This document shows positions 11,511 to 19,865 of a stretch of 64,000 nt of DNA, piece after piece; position 1 is the stretch's first letter, and every line of letters starts with the position of its first letter. The stretch spans positions 124,001-188,000 of the forward strand of contig NZ_JAJPDW010000003.1 in NCBI RefSeq assembly GCF_021654035.1, in the 5' to 3' direction. The translations under genes were made by a program, and so were the position numbers. The stretch is from Microbacterium aurantiacum (GTDB lineage: Bacteria; Actinomycetota; Actinomycetes; Actinomycetales; Microbacteriaceae). The notes below the pieces were generated by a model. It was not told the DNA's origin, searched no databases, and saw nothing but the letters and a program-made list of their open reading frames with translations.

Positions 11511-11516
11511 CGGTGG

Positions 11517-11798
11517 TCAGTCCGGGTTGCGCACGATGCCGGTGCCCCAGAGCTCCGGGAAGCTCGCGGTCTGCGACTGGTGCCACAGCGCGATGCGCCG
11601 GGCCTCCTCGGCCTGATCGTCGAGATATGTCGAGATGCTGGCCTCGTCGACCCGCCACTGCGCGGGCGCACCCACGCGCATGCCGCGCAGTCGACCGTCC
11701 ATCACGAGGGCGATGACCTCATCGACGCCCACTCCGAGGATCTCGGCCACCTGGCTGGGCGCGAGAAGGCGCACGGCAGGGGTGGAGTTCTCGGGCAT
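11517..11798 (-). CDS. Small helix-turn-helix DNA-binding protein (excisionase/MerR-like)
   Basis: The 93-residue protein holds one excisionase-type winged HTH: LLAPSQVAEILGVGVDEVIALVMDGRLRGMRVGAPAQWRVDEASISTYL, residues about 11-60. An acidic helical tail follows with HQSQTASFPELWG. Such proteins are common as stand-alone regulators in actinobacteria, and there is no integrase or phage gene nearby, so it is unlikely to be a true excisionase. The ATG at 11798 has a GATAAT box 6 bases upstream, which decides the start; the frame is open further upstream. It faces the preceding gene with only 6 bases between stops. Confidence 0.8.
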   Translation of the reverse strand: MPENSTPAVRLLAPSQVAEILGVGVDEVIALVMDGRLRGMRVGAPAQWRVDEASISTYLDDQAEEARRIALWHQSQTASFPELWGTGIVRNPD

Positions 11799-11804
11799 GC
11801 CCCC

Positions 11805-11810
11805 ATTATC
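11805..11810 (-). promoter_or_regulatory. -10 box (GATAAT) of the HTH gene, leaderless
   Basis: GATAAT lies exactly 6 bases before the ATG at 11798 and is a near-consensus -10 element. Confidence 0.55.
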
Positions 11811-11898
11811 GACCCGCCGCACCCGCTGTCCAGGGGCACGAAACACCCCCTGTGGATAACGCCGGAGCGGAATCATCGCTCTGCGCGAACATGGGGTC

Positions 11899-12528
11899 AT
11901 GACCGCCGCCGTCTCCTCGCGTCCGACCCGGGCCTCCGCGCGCCCCGATCTGCGTCTGATCCTCGGGATCATCCTGGTCCTGGCCTCGATCCTCGGGGTG
12001 TGGTTCACGGTGCAGGCGGCGCGCACGACCGCACCCGCCTACGTCGCGACGCGCACCATCGTCCCCGGTGAGGCGGTGACCGCCGACGTCGTGCGGAGCG
12101 TCGAGGTGTCCCTCGGAGGCCTCTCCGAGAGCTACCTCTCCACCGCCGACGTGGAATCGGGCCTCGTGGCGACGCGCACGATCGAAGTCGGCGAGCTGGT
12201 TCCGGCCGCTGCGGTCGGCAGTGCGGATGCGGCCCGAACGACCCGCGTGGTGGTGCGCAGCGCCGTCGACGTCCCGGCATCCGTCGCCGCGGGAACCGTC
12301 GTGGAGGTGTGGGCCGCGCCTCAGCGGGAACGGGGGGTCTACGACGCGCCGCGGATCCTCGTCGCGGACGCCACCGTCGTGTCGGTCGCGCGCGATGAGT
12401 CGATGATCGGCGGGGGAGCGGCGCAGCTGGAACTGGTGATCCCGCGATCGGATGTCGCCGCGGCGCTCACCGCCATGAGCGATCAGTCCGCACTGTCGGT
12501 GGTGCCGGTCGCGGGAGCAGGCTCATGA
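11899..12528 (+). CDS. SAF-domain membrane-anchored protein (CpaB/RcpC-like)
   Basis: The 209-residue protein has a short cytosolic N-terminus, one membrane segment (about residues 15-35, LRLILGIILVLASILGVWFTV) and an extracytoplasmic SAF domain (about 45-110, YVATRTIVPGEAVTADVVRSVEV ... VATRTIEVGELVPAAAV). A beta-rich C-terminal part follows (SVAAGTVVEVWAAP). CpaB/RcpC proteins are periplasmic parts of Tad pili in other bacteria. Its stop overlaps the next start by 4 bases (ATGA), so the pair is translationally coupled. No TadA, TadB/C or pilin gene lies in the window, so a pilus role is not shown. Confidence 0.8.
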   Translation: MTAAVSSRPTRASARPDLRLILGIILVLASILGVWFTVQAARTTAPAYVATRTIVPGEAVTADVVRSVEVSLGGLSESYLSTADVESGLVATRTIEVGELVPAAAVGSADAARTTRVVVRSAVDVPASVAAGTVVEVWAAPQRERGVYDAPRILVADATVVSVARDESMIGGGAAQLELVIPRSDVAAALTAMSDQSALSVVPVAGAGS

Positions 12529-13820
12529 GAGCGCTTGTCGCGGTGGTCGACGGTGATCGGCGGGCCGTCGAGCTGATCCACGAGGGCATCGAGGTGGTCG
12601 GCGTCCTCGCGCCGGAGGCGCTCGGCCTGCTCGCCCGCGACGACCTCGCCGAGCCGGACGCCTCGCAGGCTCTGCGCGCGCTCGCCGACGCCGACGTGGT
12701 GATCCTGACGGTCGACCGGACGCACACCGACGTCGCCGTGGTGGCGCTGTGCGACCGTGCGCGCACGCGTATCGTGCCGTTCGCGGCGACTGCGGACGAC
12801 CTCCGCACAGCCGAGGCGCTGGGCCTCGAGAGCCCGCTCGCACCGGACGTGCCCGTGTGGCGGCTGTGCGAGGTCCTCGCGGCCGAGCCGGTCAGCGCCG
12901 CCGCCGCGCCCTCGACGACCGGGCCGGCGGTCATCGCGGTGTGGGGCCCGGCGGGAGCGCCCGGACGGTCGACCGTCGCGGTCGGGCTCGCCCTCGAACT
13001 CGCGCGGGGCGGGCGACGCACGGCGCTCGTGGACGCCGACACCGCAGCGCCTTCCCAGGCGCTGAGCCTTTCGCTCCCCGACGAAGGTCCGGGGTTCGCG
13101 GCGGCCTGCCGCAGTGCCGAGCGGGGCGCGCTCGACGCCGCCGAACTCACGCGGATCGCCCTTCCGCTCGGCGATACGGGAGTCGAGGTGCTGACGGGGC
13201 TGAACAGGCCGTCGCGGTGGCCGGAGCTGTCCGCTGCGCGGGTGGGGGCGGCCCTGTCGGCCTGCCGCGGGTGGGTCGATCACGTCGTCGTGGACGTCGC
13301 CGCGCCGCTCGAGCGCGACGAGGAGATCGTCAGCGACCTGGAGGACGGTCCGCGTCGCAACGCCGCGACCGTGGCCGCGCTCCAGGCGGCGGACCTTGTG
13401 GTGGCCGTCGGCTCGGCCGACCCCGTCGGCATCGCGCGGTACCTGCGTGGTCACGCCGAGCTGAGAGCGATCGTCGGCTCCACCCGGGTGGTGTCGCTGA
13501 TCAACCGTGTGCGCCCGGGAGTCCTCGGTATCGATGCGCGGGGCCAGGTCCGTCGAGCCCTCGACCGGTTCGGCGGCATCGAGGACGTGTGGTTCCTCCC
13601 GCACGACGGCAGATCTGCGGATGCTGCGCTCCTCGCCGCACGACCCCTCGGCCTCGTGGCCCCGCGGTCGGGCGTGACCCTCGGCATCCGTCGCTTCGTC
13701 GGCGAGGCGGTCCTCCCACCGACCCCGACCGGGCCCGCAGGCGCGGACGCTCCGACCCGCCGGGTCCGGGCGGCCAGGCGCCGCCGACCGGAGCGCGCGG
13801 CGCTGCCGACCCGGGGCTGA
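12525..13820 (+). CDS. CpaE/MinD-like P-loop ATPase with altered Walker A
   Basis: This 431-residue protein has an N-terminal receiver-like alpha/beta domain (about 1-125, beginning MRALVAVVDGDRRAVELI). A MinD/ParA-type ATPase domain follows from about residue 135. The P-loop reads WGPAGAPGRSTVAVGLALELA: the deviant Walker A has Arg where the nucleotide-binding Lys is expected. Walker A' is ALVDADTAAPSQAL, and the Walker B-like strand is VDHVVVDVAAPL. The C-terminus is an Arg-rich, disordered tail. CpaE proteins place Tad machinery at the pole; here only the SAF partner is present. It overlaps that gene by 4 bases, so they likely work together. Confidence 0.8.
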   Translation: MRALVAVVDGDRRAVELIHEGIEVVGVLAPEALGLLARDDLAEPDASQALRALADADVVILTVDRTHTDVAVVALCDRARTRIVPFAATADDLRTAEALGLESPLAPDVPVWRLCEVLAAEPVSAAAAPSTTGPAVIAVWGPAGAPGRSTVAVGLALELARGGRRTALVDADTAAPSQALSLSLPDEGPGFAAACRSAERGALDAAELTRIALPLGDTGVEVLTGLNRPSRWPELSAARVGAALSACRGWVDHVVVDVAAPLERDEEIVSDLEDGPRRNAATVAALQAADLVVAVGSADPVGIARYLRGHAELRAIVGSTRVVSLINRVRPGVLGIDARGQVRRALDRFGGIEDVWFLPHDGRSADAALLAARPLGLVAPRSGVTLGIRRFVGEAVLPPTPTGPAGADAPTRRVRAARRRRPERAALPTRG

Positions 13821-13824
13821 ACCC

Positions 13825-13830
13825 TAAGCT
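13825..13830 (+). promoter_or_regulatory. -10 box (TAAGCT) of the pdtaS gene
   Basis: TAAGCT ends 6 bases before the GTG at 13837. A GGAGG in the gap could also act as a ribosome binding site on read-through mRNA from the ATPase gene. Confidence 0.45.
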
Positions 13831-13836
13831 GGAGGG

Positions 13837-15321
13837 GTGTCCACGCTCAGCGATCTCGTCTATGCCCAGGGCCGTTCCAGCGCGCAGGACGTCGAGTGGC
13901 TGCACCGGCTCGCCGGCGACGGTCAACTGCTCGCGGACCTCGCCTTCGCCGACATCGTGCTGTGGGTTCCGACCCTCGACGACTCGTTCGTCGCCGTGGC
14001 GCACACCCGGCCCAGCGGCGCGGCGACGCTGTTCTATCGGGACATCGTCGGTGACCGGGTCCGGCCCCAGTGGCGGACGCAGGTGCGCGACGCCTTCCAC
14101 ACCGGACGCATCGTCGATTCCGCGTCGCCCGATTGGTTCGAGGAGACCCCGACCCGGGTGCGCGCGGTGCCGGTCGCGCGTTCCGGCGGCGGGCGCAGCG
14201 AGACGATCGCGGTGCTCACCCGTCACACCAACCTCGGAGAGGCGCGGACCCCCTCTCGGCAGCAGATCACCTTCAACGACTGCGCCGACGACCTCTTCGG
14301 CATGATCGCCTCGGGTGATTTCCCCGATCTCACGGCTCCGACCTCGCCGCGCCGCGGCGCACCGCGCGCGTCCGACGGACTCGTCCGGCTCGATGTCGAC
14401 GGCGTCACCACGTTCGCGAGCCCCAATGCGCTTTCGGCGTTCAACCGCCTCGGGTTCGGCGACGAACTCGAGGGCGAGTCCCTCGTCGAGGTCGTCACCC
14501 AGATCCTGCCGGGCAAACGTCAGTTCGACGAGTCGCTCCCGGTGGTCCTGACCGGTCGCGCACCGTGGCGCGCCGACGTCGAGGCGCGCGGCGTGACGGT
14601 GTCGCTGCGGACGATCCCGCTCCGCGACCGCGGAACGCGTATCGGCGCAATCGTCCTATGCCGAGACGTCACGGAGATCCGCCATCAGGAGCAGGAGCTC
14701 ATCACCAAAGACGCCACGATCCGCGAGATCCACCACCGCGTCAAGAACAACCTGCAGACGGTGGCGTCGCTGCTGCGGATCCAGGCTCGCCGGTCGCACT
14801 CCGAAGAGGCCCGTGAGGCTCTCACTCAGGCCATGCGGCGCGTGTCGGCGATCGCCGTGGTCCACGACACGCTGTCGGAGGGCCTCGCCCAGAACGTCGA
14901 CTTCGACGACGTCTTCGACCGTGTCCTGAAGCTCGTCGCTGAGGTCGCCGCGGCACCCAACACGCGCGCCAAGACCCGGTCGACGGGCCGCTTCGGGACG
15001 CTGCCGAGCGAGTACGCCACGCCCCTCGCCCTGGCGCTGACCGAGTTGGTCACCAATGCGGTGGAGCACGGCCTGGCCGGCCAGGAGGGCGACGTCGAAA
15101 TCATCGCCGAGCGCACGGGGGAGACCCTCGAAGTCCGCGTCCGCGACACCGGGTCGGGCCTTCCCGAGGGTCAGGTCGGTCGGGGACTCGGGACGCAGAT
15201 CGTGCGCACACTCATCCAGGGCGAGCTGGGCGGCACGATCGACTGGCACACGATCATGGGCAGCGGAACCGAGGTCACGATCGAGATCCCGTTGCGCTAC
15301 ATCGAGCGCGCGCGGGGCTGA
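13837..15321 (+). CDS. pdtaS: PdtaS-type sensor histidine kinase
   Basis: The 494-residue soluble kinase has an N-terminal GAF-like domain (about 1-150), a PAS domain (about 180-285, with TIPLRDRGTRIGAIVLCRDVTEIRHQEQEL), an HWE/HisKA_2-type H-box (EIHHRVKNNLQTVASLLRIQARR, His near residue 303) and a HATPase domain (LALTELVTNAVEHGL, VRDTGSGLP, GRGLGTQIV). In mycobacteria PdtaS phosphorylates the RNA-binding antiterminator PdtaR and sits beside whiB1, as here. PdtaR is not in this window. There are no membrane segments, so the signal is intracellular. Confidence 0.93.
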   Translation: MSTLSDLVYAQGRSSAQDVEWLHRLAGDGQLLADLAFADIVLWVPTLDDSFVAVAHTRPSGAATLFYRDIVGDRVRPQWRTQVRDAFHTGRIVDSASPDWFEETPTRVRAVPVARSGGGRSETIAVLTRHTNLGEARTPSRQQITFNDCADDLFGMIASGDFPDLTAPTSPRRGAPRASDGLVRLDVDGVTTFASPNALSAFNRLGFGDELEGESLVEVVTQILPGKRQFDESLPVVLTGRAPWRADVEARGVTVSLRTIPLRDRGTRIGAIVLCRDVTEIRHQEQELITKDATIREIHHRVKNNLQTVASLLRIQARRSHSEEAREALTQAMRRVSAIAVVHDTLSEGLAQNVDFDDVFDRVLKLVAEVAAAPNTRAKTRSTGRFGTLPSEYATPLALALTELVTNAVEHGLAGQEGDVEIIAERTGETLEVRVRDTGSGLPEGQVGRGLGTQIVRTLIQGELGGTIDWHTIMGSGTEVTIEIPLRYIERARG

Positions 15322-15352
15322 ACGCCCTTGCGGGGCGACATGCGCGCGCGGG

Positions 15353-15601
15353 TCAGGACGCGCGGCGGGCGCGAGCGGCGCGGCGCTTCAGTGCACGGCG
15401 CTCGTCTTCGGAGAGACCTCCCCAGACGCCCGAGTCCTGGCCGGACTCGAGGGCGTACTGCAGGCATACTTCGGTGACGGTGCACCGTGCGCAGACGGAC
15501 TTGGCCTTCTCGATCTGGTCGACGGCCGGACCGGTGTTCCCGACGGGGAAGAACAGTTCGGGGTCGACGGTGAGGCAGGCGGCCTTATCGCGCCAGTCCA
15601 T
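15353..15601 (-). CDS. whiB1: Iron-sulfur transcription factor WhiB1
   Basis: The 82-residue protein matches WhiB1 by eye almost throughout: MDWRDKAACL, DPELFFPVGNTGPAV, and the C-terminal GQDSGVWGGLSEDERRALKRR. The [4Fe-4S] ligands are Cys9, Cys37, Cys40 and Cys46, in the WhiB1 spacing. GVWGG is the turn that contacts the sigma factor, and the basic tail binds DNA. WhiB1 is essential in mycobacteria; its cluster is NO-sensitive and it binds SigA region 4. AAGGAGC upstream of the ATG at 15601 decides the start. It is convergent with pdtaS (31 bases between stops). Confidence 0.96.
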   Translation of the reverse strand: MDWRDKAACLTVDPELFFPVGNTGPAVDQIEKAKSVCARCTVTEVCLQYALESGQDSGVWGGLSEDERRALKRRAARARRAS

Positions 15602-15700
15602 AGGGGTGCTCCTTGATGCGGGGGGATTGGGGAAAAGATGAGGGACGGATTCGGGTCCGTTACTCTGGTGAGGGTGCGAGATCGACTCGCCCCACGTCGC

Positions 15701-15734
15701 TGTGGGAGCACACTGCTTCACCAATCGTCCCACA
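15701..15734. promoter_or_regulatory. Inverted repeat upstream of whiB1
   Basis: TGTGGGA (15701-15707) and TCCCACA (15728-15734) form a 7-bp inverted repeat with a 20-base spacer, about 100-135 bases upstream of whiB1 and also upstream of the membrane gene at 15850. The rest of 15602-15849 is a long whiB1 leader with no other clear motif. Confidence 0.35.
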
Positions 15735-15849
15735 GCGGTTTACCTGAATCAAGGGTTGACCGGCAGGTTTGTGCGGAAGACGCTGGTGAATCGCGTCTAG
15801 CACATGATGCTTCCTACAACCCCGACCGTTCGGAGAAGGAGTCGCGCGC

Positions 15850-16251
15850 ATGCTGGCGAGAACGACGGGACGCGCTGCCGCGGTCCTCCTGGTGGCGGAG
15901 GGACTCGGCATCCTGGCGCTCCTCGTGTGGCAGATCGGCGCGCTCTTCGCCGGCGACACCGCCGTCCTCACCACCGCGATCGCCCTCGCCGTCCTCACCG
16001 CGATCGGTGCCGCCGCCGTCCTCGCCTTCGGCGTGGCGACGTGGCGCGAACGCAGCTGGGGCCGCTCCGGGGGAGTCGTGACGCAGCTGCTCATCCTCGC
16101 CGTGGCGCTCGGAGCGATCACCGGCGCCTTCGCCGCCCCGGGCATCGCGCTCGCGCTCGCGGCGCCGGCCGTCGTCACCCTCGTCCTGCTGGCGATGACG
16201 GTCCGCGCGAGCGCCCCACCGCGAGAGGATCGTGCGGGCGGCGACGCCTGA
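15850..16251 (+). CDS. Small four-helix integral membrane protein
   Basis: The 133-residue protein is nearly all membrane. Four hydrophobic helices lie at about residues 8-30, 37-60, 76-95 and 98-115, with a short basic loop WRERSWGRSGG between helices 2 and 3. The charged C-terminus (PPREDRAGGDA) is probably cytosolic. GGAGAAGGAG upstream of the ATG at 15850 makes this a leadered gene with a strong ribosome binding site. It is divergent from whiB1 and convergent with bcp. I do not recognise a family beyond 'actinobacterial membrane protein', and no catalytic motif is visible. Confidence 0.75.
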   Translation: MLARTTGRAAAVLLVAEGLGILALLVWQIGALFAGDTAVLTTAIALAVLTAIGAAAVLAFGVATWRERSWGRSGGVVTQLLILAVALGAITGAFAAPGIALALAAPAVVTLVLLAMTVRASAPPREDRAGGDA

Positions 16252-16278
16252 GAGCTCTACGGCGCAGGCGGGTCCTGA

Positions 16279-16749
16279 TCAGGCGTCGAGACCGAGCAGC
16301 GAGCGCACCCGTGCGACGTGCCCGGTGGCCTTGACGTTGTACATGGCGTGCTCGACACGGCCGTCGCCGTCGATGACGAAGGTCGAGCGGATGACGCCGA
16401 GCACGGTCTTGCCGTAGTTCGTCTTCTCGCCCCACGCGCCGTAGGCCTCGTGCACGCTGTGGTCCGGGTCGCTGAGCAGGTCGTAGGTCAGGCCGTCGCG
16501 CTCGCGGAACTCGCGGAGCTTCGCCGGCTCGTCGCGCGAGATGCCCAGCACCGTGTAGCCGGCTGCCTGGAGGGGGGCGAGGCTGTCGCGGAAGTCGCAG
16601 GCCTCCGTCGTGCACCCCGGGGTCATCGCTGCGGGATAGAAGAAGAGAACGACGCCCGTCCCGCGGCGCTCCGAGAGGCGCACGGGGGTGCCGTCCTGGT
16701 CGACGAGGGTGAAATCGGGGGCGGTGTCGCCGGTGGAGAGACGCGTCAT
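16279..16749 (-). CDS. bcp: Thioredoxin-dependent peroxiredoxin, Bcp/PrxQ type
   Basis: The 156-residue peroxiredoxin carries PAAMTPGCTTEACDFRDS, with peroxidatic Cys46 and resolving Cys51 five residues apart, the PrxQ/Bcp pattern for an intramolecular disulfide. Downstream GISRDEPAKLREFRERDGLTYDLLSDPDHSVHEAYGAW is also typical. It reduces hydrogen and organic peroxides in the cytosol using thioredoxin. The expected length is conserved. It sits just downstream of rsgA on the same strand but has its own TAGGCT box 6 bases before the ATG. Two other redox-related genes, sigH and whiB1, lie within 4 kb. Confidence 0.95.
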   Translation of the reverse strand: MTRLSTGDTAPDFTLVDQDGTPVRLSERRGTGVVLFFYPAAMTPGCTTEACDFRDSLAPLQAAGYTVLGISRDEPAKLREFRERDGLTYDLLSDPDHSVHEAYGAWGEKTNYGKTVLGVIRSTFVIDGDGRVEHAMYNVKATGHVARVRSLLGLDA

Positions 16750-16753
16750 CCTC

Positions 16754-17821
16754 TCAGCCTATGGGACCTCGGCGACCCGCGGCGAAGGTCTCCAGCAGGC
16801 GCTGGAGGGAGTCCAGGCGCGCCTCGCCGCCGGGCCCGAGTTCGCCCGCCGCGACCGCCTCGATGATCGCGCAGTCCGGCGCGTCGGGGAGGTGCGTGCA
16901 GCCGCGGGGACAGCGCCGGGCCACCTCGTCCAGATCGGTGAACGCGCGGAGGATGTTCGCGGGGTCGACGTGGCCGAGGCCGAAGGAGCGGACGCCGGGC
17001 GTGTCGATGACCCAGCCGTTGCCCGCGGCGCCGCGATAGCGCAACGACACCGTCGAGCTCGAGGTGTGCCGGCCCCGTCCGGTGACCTGGTTGACGTGGC
17101 CGGTCGCGCGTCCGGCGTCGGGGACCAGGGCGTTCACGAGAGTGGACTTGCCGACGCCGGAGTGCCCGACGAACACCGTGGAGTGCCCGACGAGGGCGTT
17201 CCCGATCTGCTCCAGCGGCATCTGTCCGGCGCCCTGTCCGCTGGTGAAGACCTCGAGGCCCAGTCCTTCGAAGTGCGCGAGGAACTCGGTGGGATCGGCG
17301 AGGTCGGTCTTCGTCACGACGAGGAGGGGGCGTACGCCGGCGTCGAGGGCGGCGACGAGGTAGCGGTCCACGAGGCGGGCCCGTGGTTCCGGATCCGCGG
17401 CGGCGACGACCACGAGCATCTGGTCGGCGTTGGCGACGATGATGCGCTCGACCTGGTCGGTGTCGTCGGCACTGCGACGGAGGAGGGATCGGCGGTCGAG
17501 GATCCCGACGATCCGGCAGAGCGTCCCTTCGGAGCCGGAGAGGTCGCCCACGACCCGTGCCCGGTCTCCGGTGACGATGGGGGTCTTGCGCAGCTCGCGT
17601 GCGCGCACCGCGAGGATCGTCCGCTCCTGCGGCGTGTCCTCATCGACGAGCACGGTGTATCGGCCGCGGTCGACGCCGAGAACGCGCGCCACTGCGGCGT
17701 CCGCGTGGGCGGGGCGCCGCTTCGTGCGCGGGCGGTTGGCCTTCGGGTTGGGCCGGACGCGGATGTCGCTCTCGTCGAAGTCCGCCTCGTCCTCGTCATC
17801 GAGGTCGTCGAGCCAGCTCAT
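16754..17821 (-). CDS. rsgA: Ribosome small-subunit biogenesis GTPase RsgA
   Basis: The 355-residue circularly permuted GTPase has an N-terminal OB-fold (about 50-110), then G4 VVTKTDL before G1 GHSGVGKSTLVNAL, G2 region TGRGRHTSSS and G3 DTPGVRSFGL, the permuted order that defines RsgA/YjeQ. The zinc-finger domain reads C-x(3-7)-C-x-H-...-C in ARRCPRGCTHLPDAPDCAI. It checks late 30S assembly. An acidic N-terminal stretch ([18 protein letters not shown]) is followed by a basic one. The start at 17821 overlaps the aroA stop by 4 bases, so translation is coupled to aroA, as known from other actinobacteria. Confidence 0.95.
   Translation of the reverse strand: MSWLDDLDDEDEADFDESDIRVRPNPKANRPRTKRRPAHADAAVARVLGVDRGRYTVLVDEDTPQERTILAVRARELRKTPIVTGDRARVVGDLSGSEGTLCRIVGILDRRSLLRRSADDTDQVERIIVANADQMLVVVAAADPEPRARLVDRYLVAALDAGVRPLLVVTKTDLADPTEFLAHFEGLGLEVFTSGQGAGQMPLEQIGNALVGHSTVFVGHSGVGKSTLVNALVPDAGRATGHVNQVTGRGRHTSSSTVSLRYRGAAGNGWVIDTPGVRSFGLGHVDPANILRAFTDLDEVARRCPRGCTHLPDAPDCAIIEAVAAGELGPGGEARLDSLQRLLETFAAGRRGPIG
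16756..16761 (-). promoter_or_regulatory. -10 box (TAGGCT) of bcp, overlapping the end of rsgA
   Basis: TAGGCT lies 6 bases before the bcp ATG and overlaps the last codons of rsgA, giving bcp its own leaderless promoter in addition to any read-through. Confidence 0.5.
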
Positions 17822-19143
17822 GCGCCCTCGAGCATGCCTCGCCACAGCTGCGGGAACTGCGGCATCGTCTTGGCGGTCGTGCCGATGTCGTCGATCTCGA
17901 CCCCGTCCACCGCCAGGCCGATGAGCGCGCCGGTGGTGGCGAGTCGGTGATCGTGGTGTGCGCGCCAGAGGCCGCCGCGCAGCGGGCGGGGGACGATGCG
18001 GATGCCGTCCTCGAGCTCATGAGCCTCGCCGCCGAGGCCGCGGAGCTCGCCCACGAGGGCTGCGATGCGATCCGTCTCGTGGCCGCGGATGTGGCCGATG
18101 CCGTAGAGAGTGGTCGGCGCATCGGCGAAGGCCGCCAGCGCGAAGATGGTGGGGGTCAGCTCGCCGGCCGCGGACAGATCGAGGTCGACACCGTGGATTC
18201 CTGCGCCCGCCGTGACGGTGAGCGCGCCACCGCGCCGCGACACCCGAGCGCCCATGAGGGAGAGGATGTCGCCGAGCATCGCGCCCGGCTGCGTCGAGTG
18301 CGCCGGCCAGCCCGTCACCGATACCGACCCGCCCGCGATCATCGCCGCGGCGAGGAAGGGGGCGGCGTTGGAGAGGTCGGGCTCGATGGCGATGTCCTTT
18401 GCGCGGAGCGCCCCCGGGGGCACGATCCACTCGCCGGGGCGCGGGCGCTCGACGTGGACGCCGCGGTGCGCGAGGCTCTCGACGGTCATGTCGATGTGCG
18501 GCATGCTCGGCAGGCGATGACCCGAATGGACGAGGTGCAGTCCCACGTCGAAGCGCGGAGCGGCCAGCAGCAGGCCTGACACGAACTGGCTGGAGGCGCT
18601 GGCGTCGATGGTCACCTCGCCGCCGCGCACATGACCGTGGCCGCGCACCACGAAGGGAAGGGCCCAGCTGCCGCCGTCGTCGATGTCGACGCCGACGTCG
18701 CGGAGGGCGGAGATCATGGCGCCCATCGGTCGGTGCAGCGCGCTCTCGTGCGCGGTGAGGGTCACCTCGCCCTTTGCGAACCCGGCGGCCGCCGCCGCGA
18801 AGCGCATGACGGTGCCCGCTTGCCCGCAGTCCACCACCGCGTCGCCGCGGAGGGGCCACACCGGCTCGATGAGGAGGTCCGACCCGAAGGGGCCGGAGCC
18901 CTTTTCCTCCGTGACGCCGACGCCGAGCGCTCGGAGGGCGTCGACCATGCGCGCAGAGTCGTCCGAGTGCAACGGGGCGAGCAGTCGTCCGGGCCCGTCG
19001 GCGAGGGCGGCGAGGATCAGCTCGCGGTTCGTCAGCGATTTCGAACCCGGGACCGTCACGGTCGCGTGCAGGTCGGACTCCGCCCTCGGCGCGAGCCAGG
19101 TCGCGGACGTCGAGGTGGCAGGGGAATACCGATCGGCGCTCAT
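17818..19143 (-). CDS. aroA: 3-phosphoshikimate 1-carboxyvinyltransferase (EPSP synthase)
   Basis: The 441-residue enzyme joins shikimate-3-phosphate and PEP in aromatic amino acid synthesis. Diagnostic parts are [20 protein letters not shown] near residue 32, the [14 protein letters not shown] loop (class I enzymes normally have GNAGTAMR, so this is a divergent form), the serine stretch [17 protein letters not shown], and the C-terminal [11 protein letters not shown]. The ATG at 19143 has a TAGGCT box 8 bases upstream. It is divergent from sigH, with 74 bases shared, and is followed by the coupled rsgA. Confidence 0.95.
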   Translation of the reverse strand: MSADRYSPATSTSATWLAPRAESDLHATVTVPGSKSLTNRELILAALADGPGRLLAPLHSDDSARMVDALRALGVGVTEEKGSGPFGSDLLIEPVWPLRGDAVVDCGQAGTVMRFAAAAAGFAKGEVTLTAHESALHRPMGAMISALRDVGVDIDDGGSWALPFVVRGHGHVRGGEVTIDASASSQFVSGLLLAAPRFDVGLHLVHSGHRLPSMPHIDMTVESLAHRGVHVERPRPGEWIVPPGALRAKDIAIEPDLSNAAPFLAAAMIAGGSVSVTGWPAHSTQPGAMLGDILSLMGARVSRRGGALTVTAGAGIHGVDLDLSAAGELTPTIFALAAFADAPTTLYGIGHIRGHETDRIAALVGELRGLGGEAHELEDGIRIVPRPLRGGLWRAHHDHRLATTGALIGLAVDGVEIDDIGTTAKTMPQFPQLWRGMLEGA

Positions 19144-19151
19144 CGGTTCCT

Positions 19152-19157
19152 AGCCTA
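19152..19157 (-). promoter_or_regulatory. -10 box (TAGGCT) of aroA
   Basis: TAGGCT on the minus strand lies 8 bases before the aroA ATG, in the spacer shared with sigH. Confidence 0.45.
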
Positions 19158-19217
19158 CTGACACCCACCGCCACGCCCCACGCGCGGCGGAGCCGGCCGG
19201 AAGGGAGTGCCACCGTC

Positions 19218-19865
19218 GTGACCGTCATGCTCGAACGCGAGGACGCCGCCGTAGACTGGCGCCTGATGAGCGAACAGCCCGACCAGGCGCCCGATGCGCG
19301 CACCCAGTTCGAGGAGCAGGCGCTCCCGTTCATGGATCAGTTGTACGCCGCCGCGATGCGGATGACGCGCAACCCCGCGGACGCCGCCGACCTCGTCCAG
19401 GAGACGTTCGTCAAGGCCTTCGCCTCCTGGCAGACCTTCACGCAGGGTACGAACCTCAAGGCGTGGCTGTACCGGATCCTCACCAACACCTACATCAACA
19501 TCTATCGCAAGAAGCAGCGGGAGCCGTATCAGGGCACCATCGACGAGCTGGAGGACTGGCAGCTCGGTGGTGCGGAGTCCACCACGGCGCGGGCCAGCCG
19601 GTCCGCCGAGGCGGAAGCGATCGATCACATGCCGGCATCCGTGGTGAAGGATGCCCTGCAGGCGATCCCCGAGGACTTCCGGTTGGCGGTGTACCTCGCC
19701 GACGTCGAGGGATTCGCCTACCAGGAGATCGCCGACATCATGAGAACACCGATCGGCACGGTCATGAGCCGCCTGCATCGCGGCAGACGCATGCTGCGTG
19801 ATCTGCTGGCCGACTATGCGACGGAGCGCGGCATCGCCGGTGCCGCCACGAGGAGTGCGAAATGA
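19218..19865 (+). CDS. sigH: ECF sigma factor SigH (oxidative/heat stress)
   Basis: The 215-residue sigma factor resembles mycobacterial SigH and streptomycete SigR closely. Region 2 contains [34 protein letters not shown] and [24 protein letters not shown]; region 4 contains [37 protein letters not shown]. It directs genes for thioredoxins, mycothiol recycling and chaperones. A GTG at 19218 about 10 bases after GGAAGGGAG is preferred; a start at 19266 (MSEQPDQ) would lack a ribosome binding site. It overlaps the anti-sigma gene by 4 bases (ATGA). I see no convincing GGAAT/GTT SigH promoter directly upstream. Confidence 0.94.
   Translation: MTVMLEREDAAVDWRLMSEQPDQAPDARTQFEEQALPFMDQLYAAAMRMTRNPADAADLVQETFVKAFASWQTFTQGTNLKAWLYRILTNTYINIYRKKQREPYQGTIDELEDWQLGGAESTTARASRSAEAEAIDHMPASVVKDALQAIPEDFRLAVYLADVEGFAYQEIADIMRTPIGTVMSRLHRGRRMLRDLLADYATERGIAGAATRSAK

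Noticed and set aside
11517..11798. Prophage or integrative element marked by the excisionase-like gene
   Set aside because: No integrase, phage genes, repeats or composition change are found around it; the gene type is common as a lone regulator.
15701..15734. CRP-type operator in the whiB1 promoter
   Set aside because: TGTGGGAGCACA has the two half-sites four bases apart rather than eight, so it does not fit the cAMP receptor protein consensus.
19144..19217. SigH autoregulatory promoter (GGAAT...GTT) before sigH
   Set aside because: No matching -35/-10 pair with 17-19 base spacing is visible; it may lie inside aroA or be absent.
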